Shown here one piece after another: positions 15,631 through 21,372 of a stretch of DNA of 26,238 nt. Source of the DNA: a virus; IMG/VR virus record IMGVR_UViG_3300042542_002003, positions 1 through 26,238 of that record, one strand, 5' to 3'. The position numbers and the translations under genes are program-made. The number at the start of each line of letters is the position of its first letter. Position 1 is the stretch's first letter. Under the pieces are notes generated by a model. The model saw only the letters and a list, made by a program, of their open reading frames with translations. It ran no database searches and was not told the DNA's origin.

Positions 15631-15894
15631 TTAGTCATCGGACCAAAGGCCCGCAACCCTTTTTCGCACCGACTCCGGCGCATCGTCGGCATGGACCCAC
15701 GCAGCTTCGCTGGCATAGAGGCCGTCAGCTTCCGGTAGTCGGCGGGCGCGCCAATCGATGTAGTTGTCATCTTCACCGCTCGGCCCTGCGCGGAAAGCCA
15801 GCAAGCGGGCACGATTGGCAGTGGCGGCAAACACGACTAGGTGCCATTCAGCCCCAAATGGGCGACATGAGTAGGCGCGGATGGTGCCGGACAT
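15631..15894 (-). CDS. Unknown 87-residue protein
   Basis: The ATG at 15894 overlaps the exonuclease stop as TGATG. A GTG three bases earlier (15897) would give GTGA overlap and one more residue. The sequence starts MSGTIRAYSCRPFGAEWHLV, then reads like a compact alpha/beta protein with charged surface and ends RKRVAGLWSDD. No cysteine cluster, membrane segment or known motif is visible. It is probably translated together with the nuclease. Function unknown. Confidence 0.6.
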   Translation of the reverse strand: MSGTIRAYSCRPFGAEWHLVVFAATANRARLLAFRAGPSGEDDNYIDWRARRLPEADGLYASEAAWVHADDAPESVRKRVAGLWSDD

Positions 15895-16655
15895 CACCGC
15901 TCCTCCGCGTCAGGTGGGTTCCACAGGATCGGCAACTTCCGGTCCGGGTCGTATTCACTAGCTCGCAGAATGCGAGCTAGGCGCACCTGGGTGATGGCGT
16001 CCCGTCGGGTGAGGCCCGCCTTCTCAAAGGCCTTCAGCACGGCCGCCCACATCGCCGCCTCGTCGGACTGCCCGGCCAGGATGACCTCCGCCTTCACCTT
16101 GCCGATACCAGGGCAGCCGGGGTAGTTGTCCGTGGTGTCGCCGATCAGCGCCTGCGAGAACACATTCAGATCGGCCTGGTGCTCGGAAACCTCCACGAAC
16201 TCGGTGCCTCGAAGGTGCCGGCCGGGGATCCCCAGCATGTCCTTGTCCTCCGAGACGATCACATCACCCGGGCGGTAGAGAATGCCCATCACATCGTCGG
16301 CCTCGACCTCGGCGAGCATGGCGATGTTCCAGCCGCGCAGCTCCCCGGCTGCGATGGCCCACTGGATCAGCTGGCTGTAACCGGCCGGCTTGCGGGATGC
16401 CTTGCGGTTCGCCTTGTAGGCGCTGAAGAGGCTGTAGCGGAAGCTGGCAGCAGTGCCAAGGCATAGGTGCAGCTGGTGGTCGGGCAGCGCATCACGGACG
16501 GATGCCAGGAAGTCTTGGAAACGGGCCTTCGCCTCGCCGTGCCGGCACACGTAGGTCCAATCATCTGGCGCCCACTCGATTTCGTATTCGGACACGGCGG
16601 TGCAGCGGCGGAGATAGAGCTCCGCATCCACCAGGGCCCTGGGTTGGTCGGTCAT
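15894..16655 (-). CDS. 5'-3' exonuclease / flap nuclease, T7 gp6-like
   Basis: A 253-residue 5' nuclease of the FEN family (T7 gp6 is 300). Metal-binding positions are visible in order: VDAEL with D10, FSAYKANRK (the YKxxR arch motif), EVEADDVMG, SEDKDML, and IGDTTDNYPGCPGIGKVKA, the last containing the GDxxDNxPGxPGIG helix-hairpin signature. In T7 the enzyme removes RNA primers and degrades host DNA. The start chosen is the ATG at 16655 overlapping the previous stop as ATGA. A longer in-frame reading to 16778 would overlap the upstream gene with unlikely sequence. It is the last replication-type gene before the head genes, as in T7. Confidence 0.93.
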   Translation of the reverse strand: MTDQPRALVDAELYLRRCTAVSEYEIEWAPDDWTYVCRHGEAKARFQDFLASVRDALPDHQLHLCLGTAASFRYSLFSAYKANRKASRKPAGYSQLIQWAIAAGELRGWNIAMLAEVEADDVMGILYRPGDVIVSEDKDMLGIPGRHLRGTEFVEVSEHQADLNVFSQALIGDTTDNYPGCPGIGKVKAEVILAGQSDEAAMWAAVLKAFEKAGLTRRDAITQVRLARILRASEYDPDRKLPILWNPPDAEER

Positions 16656-16858
16656 GGTTGTCGTTGCTCCAATCGGGATAAAGCCTCCAGTAGAGGCCGG
16701 GCCTTTTCTTTGTACTGTGGCCAAGAATTGAGGCACCTGCTGGTATAGATGCCGTACTCCTCTGGCACCCCTGGCCACCGGTAGCAGGGGTATTGGCAGC
16801 CAGCGCTTACGGGATCAATGCAGGAGCGGACAAGATCAAGATCATCCTGATAGCTCAC
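16652..16858 (-). CDS. Unknown small Cys-containing protein
   Basis: A 68-residue frame starting from GTG 16858, which overlaps the previous stop as GTGA, and ending as ATGA into the nuclease. It has four cysteines within the first 45 residues (SCIDPVSAGCQYPCYRWPG and later RCLNSW), possibly a metal site, then a basic/acidic helix. I do not recognise a family. The perfect coupling at both ends and sensible residue composition support a real gene despite the small size and GTG start. Confidence 0.62.
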   Translation of the reverse strand: MSYQDDLDLVRSCIDPVSAGCQYPCYRWPGVPEEYGIYTSRCLNSWPQYKEKARPLLEALSRLEQRQP

Positions 16859-17130
16859 AACGTCACATCCGCCGGCACCGGGCGGCCCCGCAGCCAGTCC
16901 TGAACCCGCTGCAGCACGTCGGGCGGGACGAACCGGGAGCGATACGGAAGCCAATACGTCCCGGCCCATTTGCCATCGGGTATCCATGCGGCAATTTCGT
17001 CCAAAATCGTTTCCCTGCTGTTGCGGCGAACAAAGGTCACGAGCCAATAACGATTGGCCCCAGGGCGGGCGGTCACGATGATGCGGCCCATGCCGATCTG
17101 TTCATCCAGGATTGTGTGGGTGTCAGGCAT
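16855..17130 (-). CDS. Unknown 91-residue protein
   Basis: The ATG at 17130 lies four bases after the previous stop. The in-frame upstream extension to 17202 would overlap the neighbour and is not favoured. The protein begins MPDTHTILDEQIGMGRIIVT and has a beta-rich middle with many aromatic residues (YWLVTFVRRN, KWAGTYWLPYRSRFVP). It ends in a short helix and a Pro/Val tail. No known motif. It belongs to the run of small genes between the zinc-ribbon gene and the exonuclease. Confidence 0.62.
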   Translation of the reverse strand: MPDTHTILDEQIGMGRIIVTARPGANRYWLVTFVRRNSRETILDEIAAWIPDGKWAGTYWLPYRSRFVPPDVLQRVQDWLRGRPVPADVTL

Positions 17131-17134
17131 GGCT

Positions 17135-17374
17135 TCAAAGAATGGTGGAAACAAAGCCGACGTGATCGGCGGCTGTGCGTTTGTGAAATGCTTCCATATC
17201 ACGGAAGAACATGTCGGCGAATCGTGGGTGAGCGTCTAGGAAATCCCACGTGGGCAAGCAAAGCTCGGTGTTCGGCGGCAGGTCGTGATTGAAGTCTTTG
17301 ACCGACCAATACCCAGCAAGAAGACCGCGCTGCAGGACAATTCGGCGTTTCAGCATTCTTTCTTCAGGGAGCAC
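17135..17374 (-). CDS. Unknown 79-residue protein
   Basis: The GTG at 17374 has a GAGG ribosome-binding sequence seven bases upstream and overlaps the previous gene by 11 bases. An ATG at 17356 would drop six residues. The sequence is basic at the start (MLKRRIVLQRGLLAGYW) and then has aromatic residues around PTWDFLDAHPRFADMFFRDM. It ends VGFVSTIL. No family recognised. The coding reading is supported by neighbour spacing and natural composition. Confidence 0.58.
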   Translation of the reverse strand: MLPEERMLKRRIVLQRGLLAGYWSVKDFNHDLPPNTELCLPTWDFLDAHPRFADMFFRDMEAFHKRTAADHVGFVSTIL

Positions 17375-17897
17375 GTGACCCCCTCTTCGCCTGCTTCCTC
17401 AGCTGCGCCTGTTCCCGCAGGTGCTGGCGCCACTGCTCCGCCGTCAGGCCTCGGCTGGCATCAGCAGCCGGCAGCAATCGCCGCCCATCGCAGGCGCCTA
17501 CCACCAGGTTGTAGGCGGCGGGGTTTTCGGCGCCATCCGGCGGGAGGGAAGCCGATCCCTTCGGCAGCATGGCCAGCTGCTGGTGCGTTGGCCGGAGCGA
17601 TCGAGGCAAGTCTTCTTTGAACCCCCACACTCGGATCGGCATGCCCCCGCTGCACCGGTACAGCGGCACCATGAGCTGCTGCCACGTCGGGAAGCGCAGG
17701 AACTCCCCGGTGGCCCCCTGGATCCAGCGCTCGCAGGCCCAGAGGAACTGCGGTGCGCTGACCTCCGGGAAGTCGCTGCTGAAGCTGATGAACTTCAGCT
17801 TGAAGTCCTCGGTGCTCCAGGCTGCTTCGGCCCGGATCCTGATGTGCCGCTCGATCATGCGGCAGCCACGGGTGAAGGCCTCCGGATCAAGCAGCAT
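17364..17897 (-). CDS. Unknown 177-residue protein, possibly a replication accessory protein
   Basis: Starts at ATG 17897, overlapping the zinc-ribbon gene by 11 bases. The upstream in-frame extension to 17942 is shadow sequence. Visible features are an N-terminal helix with RMIERHIRIRAEAAW, then FKLKFISFSSDFPEVSAPQF, CERWIQGATGEFLRFPTWQQ, and a basic C-terminal helix (EQWRQHLREQAQLRKQAKRG). The layout (helical N-terminus, W/F-rich centre, then an LP/FPTW-type segment) loosely recalls phage helicase-loader or replication proteins, but I cannot name the family. Its neighbours handle ssDNA, recombination and flap cutting, so a DNA replication role is a fair guess and no more. Confidence 0.68.
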   Translation of the reverse strand: MLLDPEAFTRGCRMIERHIRIRAEAAWSTEDFKLKFISFSSDFPEVSAPQFLWACERWIQGATGEFLRFPTWQQLMVPLYRCSGGMPIRVWGFKEDLPRSLRPTHQQLAMLPKGSASLPPDGAENPAAYNLVVGACDGRRLLPAADASRGLTAEQWRQHLREQAQLRKQAKRGSRAP

Positions 17898-18507
17898 CAG
17901 CCTTCTCCAGCATGTCCCGGATAGCCGCGGCGGCCGGGTCACCTGCGGGGGCGGCGGCCGGCGGGGCTGCTGAAGTGGTGCCGCGCAGGTACTCAGGCTT
18001 CAGTGCCTGCCAGCCGTGCTCGATGCCGGCTTCCACCAGGGCGCGGGCCGTGTCGTGCTGGCCCTGCTGGCACAGAAAACACACCCGACCGGCCGACAAA
18101 GTGAATGCCACTCGAGTCCATGCGGCTTGGGTCCGGTGCTTGCCCCAGCGGCTTTCGTTCCACCACGTCAGCATTTTGTCGAGAAGGTCCGGCGGCAGGC
18201 CATCGCGCTCGATGTCCGCGAGCCAGGGCTCGCCGCCAGTAATCGGATGCAACCGATCCGGGGCGGGGCTGGCGGCCCGCCTCCGTGGTGCGACCGGTGC
18301 CGGCGGGGCCACCGGCTTCGGATCGGGCACGGCGGCCAGGGCCACCGGCTGCCACGCGCCATCCTGGTAGACCTCGACCCGTTGGACGGTGGTGAACGAC
18401 TTGCCGCACCCCCGGCAAGCGTGGCGGCGGCGGACGGCGTTTTCGCTCGCGCTCTCGCGGGTTTCGAGCACCCGATTACCCCAGTGGCCGCAGTGAGGGC
18501 AATTCAT
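17887..18507 (-). CDS. NrdR-type zinc-ribbon protein with replication-like C-terminal region
   Basis: A 206-residue protein. The first 46 residues match the zinc ribbon of the NrdR repressor closely: CPHCG with C3 and C6, RETRES-type linker, RRRHACRGCGKSFTT with C31 and C34. NrdR normally continues with an ATP-cone. Here there is none. Instead a Pro/Ala/Arg linker (about 58-92) leads to WWNESRWGKHRTQAAW and EHGWQALKPEYL. Those two patterns resemble the C-terminal parts of DnaD-like phage replication proteins (W..W...GK..A..AW and a late GW..L.P.Y). A second CxxC pair sits at about 143-146. The start overlaps the coiled-coil gene stop as TGATG. A DNA-binding role in replication is inferred. 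Repression of ribonucleotide reductase genes is the alternative. Confidence 0.8.
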   Translation of the reverse strand: MNCPHCGHWGNRVLETRESASENAVRRRHACRGCGKSFTTVQRVEVYQDGAWQPVALAAVPDPKPVAPPAPVAPRRRAASPAPDRLHPITGGEPWLADIERDGLPPDLLDKMLTWWNESRWGKHRTQAAWTRVAFTLSAGRVCFLCQQGQHDTARALVEAGIEHGWQALKPEYLRGTTSAAPPAAAPAGDPAAAAIRDMLEKADAA

Positions 18508-19676
18508 CAGACCTTGCTCCAGTCGATCGTGATGGCCGGGTGCAGGGTGCCGGCGATCAGGGCATCGACGACAGCCAAGCGCGTGCAGATGCTGGCCAGG
18601 CTCGCTGCCAACTCACGCCGCAGCTTGTGCTCTGCGTCGGCGACCGCTGCTGTCGCCTCGGCCTCGGTTGCGATGGAGCCGACGGCAGCCTCCAGCTCTT
18701 CGAGGCACTGGGCCCGACCTGTTTCCATGGCCTCTTCCTCGTCGCGAGTCAGCCCAGTCCCGAGGCTTCGGCAGGGGCGGGGCTGGTAGGTGATGGCGAT
18801 TTCCGGGGGCATCGCCACCGGCATCTCCGCCGGCTTAATCGCCAGCAGGGCCTCTCCCTCCAGCAGGGCAACCACCGCATCGGAGTCGGCGGCCCTGGCC
18901 TCCGCCGCTGCGGCCCTTGCCTCGGCATCGGCCGCCTTCTGCTCGGCCTCCTGGATCGCCTGCAGCGCGGCGGCATCGGCCTCCTCCTGTGCCTTGCGGG
19001 CCGCTTCGGCGATGGCTTCCTGCTGTGCCTTGAGCCGCGCGTCCTCGGCGTCCCGCTCCTGCTGGATCCGCTGCTGCTCGCGCAGCTGGGCCAGTTCGGC
19101 GGCGGCGGCCTCGTCGGCCAGGGCCTTGGCGTGGGCGGCTTCGAGGGTGCGGATCGTTTCCAGCAGGGCAGCGGCAGCCTCCTCCTTGAACTCCTCCAGT
19201 CCGTCGATGTCGGCGGCCTTAGCGCTTTCGAGCCTGGTGGCCAGGGCCTCGGCGCTGGCGCCAAACGGCACCTGGCCATTTTCCGTGATGACCTTGATCA
19301 CATCCCGGTGCCGCTGCACCCGATCGGCCTCGGCCTTGGTGATGGCATCAAGCGCATCCTGGTGCGGCTTGATCAGCGCCTCCACCTGCTCCTTGAGTTC
19401 GCCGGCCTGCTCATCGACCTTGCGGCCATAGGCCAATGCGTAGGACTTGGCATCGGTGCGGGCCGATTCGATCCGGCTCTTGAGCTTGCGCTGGGCAAAC
19501 ACATAGGACCGGGCTTCCTTGTTGCCAGCCTTGGTGCTGTAATCGAAGACTGCCTCGGCAGCCTTCTCCCTGGCTTCCTTGATGTCACCCATCAGCACAT
19601 CGAACTGGCTGATGACAATGGCCTTGGGCGCCGTGGCCAGGGCCTCGGCTTCGGGGGGTGGTGCGGTGGTGGTCAT
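18507..19676 (-). CDS. Long coiled-coil protein next to recombination genes
   Basis: A 389-residue protein starting at ATG 19676 (ATGA with the resolvase stop). The longer in-frame reading would run into the resolvase gene. After a short Thr/Pro/Ala leader, residues 30-130 contain FDYSTKAGNKEARSYVFAQR, then KLKSRIE and GRKVDEQ, ending in LIKPHQDALDAI. Residues about 165-300 are an almost unbroken Ala/Glu/Gln coiled coil with heptad character. A globular C-terminus holds the motif EIAITYQPR and later helices. Similar phage proteins lie beside ssDNA annealing and nuclease genes. Their biochemical role is not established. I infer a structural or adaptor part in DNA metabolism. Confidence 0.75.
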   Translation of the reverse strand: MTTTAPPPEAEALATAPKAIVISQFDVLMGDIKEAREKAAEAVFDYSTKAGNKEARSYVFAQRKLKSRIESARTDAKSYALAYGRKVDEQAGELKEQVEALIKPHQDALDAITKAEADRVQRHRDVIKVITENGQVPFGASAEALATRLESAKAADIDGLEEFKEEAAAALLETIRTLEAAHAKALADEAAAAELAQLREQQRIQQERDAEDARLKAQQEAIAEAARKAQEEADAAALQAIQEAEQKAADAEARAAAAEARAADSDAVVALLEGEALLAIKPAEMPVAMPPEIAITYQPRPCRSLGTGLTRDEEEAMETGRAQCLEELEAAVGSIATEAEATAAVADAEHKLRRELAASLASICTRLAVVDALIAGTLHPAITIDWSKV

Positions 19677-20140
19677 TTCGGTTGATTGAGAACGTGATGG
19701 GCGTAAATGGCAAGGGCAAGCGCTGCCCACATGTCCTTTTTGATCCCGTAGGTTGGGCCGGGGTTCTTCTTGGTTCCAGGTGGGCCGAGGTAATCGATCA
19801 ATGCCTGGCGAACATTGGAATCCCTGGCCCGGTTGCTGCCGCATAAATGCAGCTTGATGTCCTTGCGGAATTGGCGGGACATCAGATCCTTGTGGACATA
19901 GGCTTCCTCGAAGCGACCGATCCAGCAGCAGGTCTCGAAAACTTCGGCCCCCACGGGCATCCCGTAGGAGGCAATCATTTCGATTGCTACGTGGGGAAAG
20001 CCGAAGGCGCAGGGGCCGACCCTCAAGAGATGGGCAACCTTTTCATTGCTCTCGATGCTGGCGTCAAGGATCTTGCGATCAGGGCCAAGCAGCACAAGGG
20101 CCGATTGCACCGGGCCTGGATCAATCGCCAGGATGTTCAT
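19673..20140 (-). CDS. RuvC-like Holliday junction resolvase
   Basis: A 155-residue RNase H-fold nuclease of the RuvC type. It starts MNILAIDPGPVQSALVLL with D7 in the first beta strand. E54 is in VAIEMIASYG. An acidic/basic C-terminal helix includes KKDMWAALALA, with D136 the likely fourth carboxylate, and D107 in RARDSNVRQAL is the other candidate. HLCGSNRARDSN matches phage members of this family. It probably cuts branched DNA before packaging, the job done by endonuclease I (gp3) in T7, in a similar place downstream of the ssDNA-binding gene. Both ends overlap neighbours as ATGA. Confidence 0.88.
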   Translation of the reverse strand: MNILAIDPGPVQSALVLLGPDRKILDASIESNEKVAHLLRVGPCAFGFPHVAIEMIASYGMPVGAEVFETCCWIGRFEEAYVHKDLMSRQFRKDIKLHLCGSNRARDSNVRQALIDYLGPPGTKKNPGPTYGIKKDMWAALALAIYAHHVLNQPK

Positions 20141-20466
20141 CCATCCTCCCCCAGGTTGTAGAACAGGTCGCCTTGCTGGTGCTGGGCAAAGCCCTCCAGC
20201 TCGTCAGTGAACCTGCGGGAATAGGCCACCTTGGCCTTGATGGATGTCCGGCCGGACAGCCGGTCGAAGGTCAGCGACAGGCCCATGGTGAAGCGGCCCG
20301 CGATGCTGGTCTTTGCCGCTTCGGCCAGGTGTTCCTTGAGCATGTAGCTCGTCAGCTCCTGCGCCTTGGTCAGCTCCCGCTGTTCGGCGGCCAGCTGATC
20401 AGAGGCTGCCGTGCAATCGACACCGTTGATTTCGACGGTTGTTTTGCCCACGGATGATTTAGGCAT
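20137..20466 (-). CDS. Unknown 109-residue protein
   Basis: Starts at ATG 20466 inside the end of the previous gene (8-base overlap). The upstream extension to 20574 is a shadow of that gene. It begins MPKSSVGKTTVEINGVDCTA, then has a Glu/Leu-rich helix (LAAEQRELTKAQELTSYMLK) and a basic beta-like part (FDRLSGRTSIKAKVAYSRRF). It ends in an acidic tail. No family recognised. Placed between the ssDNA-binding gene and the resolvase, it is probably part of recombination or replication. Small basic/acidic layout could suit a DNA-binding partner. Confidence 0.65.
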   Translation of the reverse strand: MPKSSVGKTTVEINGVDCTAASDQLAAEQRELTKAQELTSYMLKEHLAEAAKTSIAGRFTMGLSLTFDRLSGRTSIKAKVAYSRRFTDELEGFAQHQQGDLFYNLGEDG

Positions 20467-20668
20467 TGCCGCCACCCTTGCGACGCTTGATTGCCTCGAC
20501 CTCCTTCCGCACTTGATCGCGGCAGAAGTCTCCGAGAAAAGCGCTTTGCTCGGCCATTTGTTCTTCGGGCCCAATCGCTTGGGCCGCGCAACCGATGTCC
20601 ACGTTTTCGTAGTTGCCTAGGTTGACCTTGGCGGAGAATGACCGCGTGATCTGGATTTCTTGGCTCAC
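20459..20668 (-). CDS. Unknown 69-residue protein downstream of ssDNA-binding gene
   Basis: The start is GTG 20668, overlapping the ssDNA-binding protein stop as GTGA. The sequence MSQEIQITRSFSAKVNLGNY followed by ENVDIG resembles a small, common phage protein type found beside ssDNA-binding and recombination genes (pattern SFSAKVNLGNYEN), though no function is known to me. The second half is helical and basic (RDQVRKEVEAIKRRK). Compact and complete. Confidence 0.68.
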   Translation of the reverse strand: MSQEIQITRSFSAKVNLGNYENVDIGCAAQAIGPEEQMAEQSAFLGDFCRDQVRKEVEAIKRRKGGGNA

Positions 20669-21312
20669 CAGGGCACCTCTTCAGTACTGGCGAAACCCTC
20701 GGCAGCATCGAACCCAAACGGATCCGCGGCAGCAGGGGCCAGGGTGGTGGCGTCCGTGCCCTCCTCGGGCGCACCGAAGACACCGGGATCCACGGCTCGC
20801 ATGGAGTAGGGGACGTGATTGAGAACGCGCACGCCAAGTAGCTGCAGGGTTACACCTTTGCCGCCTTTTTCGTTGTTCCAAAGGTAAGTGGAATAAGCAA
20901 TCTTGCAAACCGAGCCGTTGCCGATCGCGACATCAACAGGCCACGGGTTCCCCTTGGCGTCTTGCACCATAGGGGGCGGTAACTCGGTCCCACGGCTGGT
21001 TCTCGTATCGCGAGCGAATGTAATCCGATAAAGCCCGGTAGGAGTCTCGACGCCGTTGTCGCCAACGGTCGTTTCACGCTTCCACGGCTTGCCATTCGGC
21101 CCGTACTTTGCATTGCCGCCAAAGTGGGCCATGAAGGCGTGATGAAGAGATCCAATGAAGGCCTTTGCCCCGGAATCTTGATCGGGATCAGCTTGAAGCA
21201 GCACGATTCCGTACTGCATCTTTTCGCCTGAATCGTTCTTGATCAGCTTGGGCTTGAGGACGTTTGCAAACAGGACCTCGCCGGCCGGAGTGACCAGCTC
21301 TTCGGATGCCAT
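20665..21312 (-). CDS. ssDNA-binding protein, T7 gp2.5-like
   Basis: A 215-residue protein (T7 gp2.5 is 232). The ATG at 21312 is chosen because MASEELVTPAGEVLFANVLK begins the OB-fold like its relatives. The upstream extension to 21354 would run through the palindrome after the polymerase gene. Features are YGIVLLQADPDQD, then KAFIGSLHHAFMAHFGG, DTRTSRGTELPPPMV and GVTLQLLGVRVLNH in the OB-fold core. The last 35 residues form the typical acidic, flexible tail ending ASTEEVPW with an aromatic C-terminus, which in this family recruits replication partners. Such tails normally bind DNA polymerase and primase-helicase, yet neither gene is in this window. Confidence 0.88.
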   Translation of the reverse strand: MASEELVTPAGEVLFANVLKPKLIKNDSGEKMQYGIVLLQADPDQDSGAKAFIGSLHHAFMAHFGGNAKYGPNGKPWKRETTVGDNGVETPTGLYRITFARDTRTSRGTELPPPMVQDAKGNPWPVDVAIGNGSVCKIAYSTYLWNNEKGGKGVTLQLLGVRVLNHVPYSMRAVDPGVFGAPEEGTDATTLAPAAADPFGFDAAEGFASTEEVPW

Positions 21313-21351
21313 GCTCTGCAGGGGTGTAGGGCTCCCGGATACTAGGGCATC

Positions 21352-21371
21352 CACTAGCGCTGGCGCTAGTG
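21352..21371 (-). repeat. 20-base perfect inverted repeat between RNA polymerase and ssDNA-binding genes
   Basis: CACTAGCGC and its exact complement are separated by two bases. The repeat begins one base after the polymerase stop codon and ends 39 bases before the ssDNA-binding start. A nine-pair hairpin with a two-base turn would form in RNA, but no T-tract follows. It may be an operator, a weak attenuator or an RNase site. Confidence 0.6.
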
Positions 21372-21372
21372 C

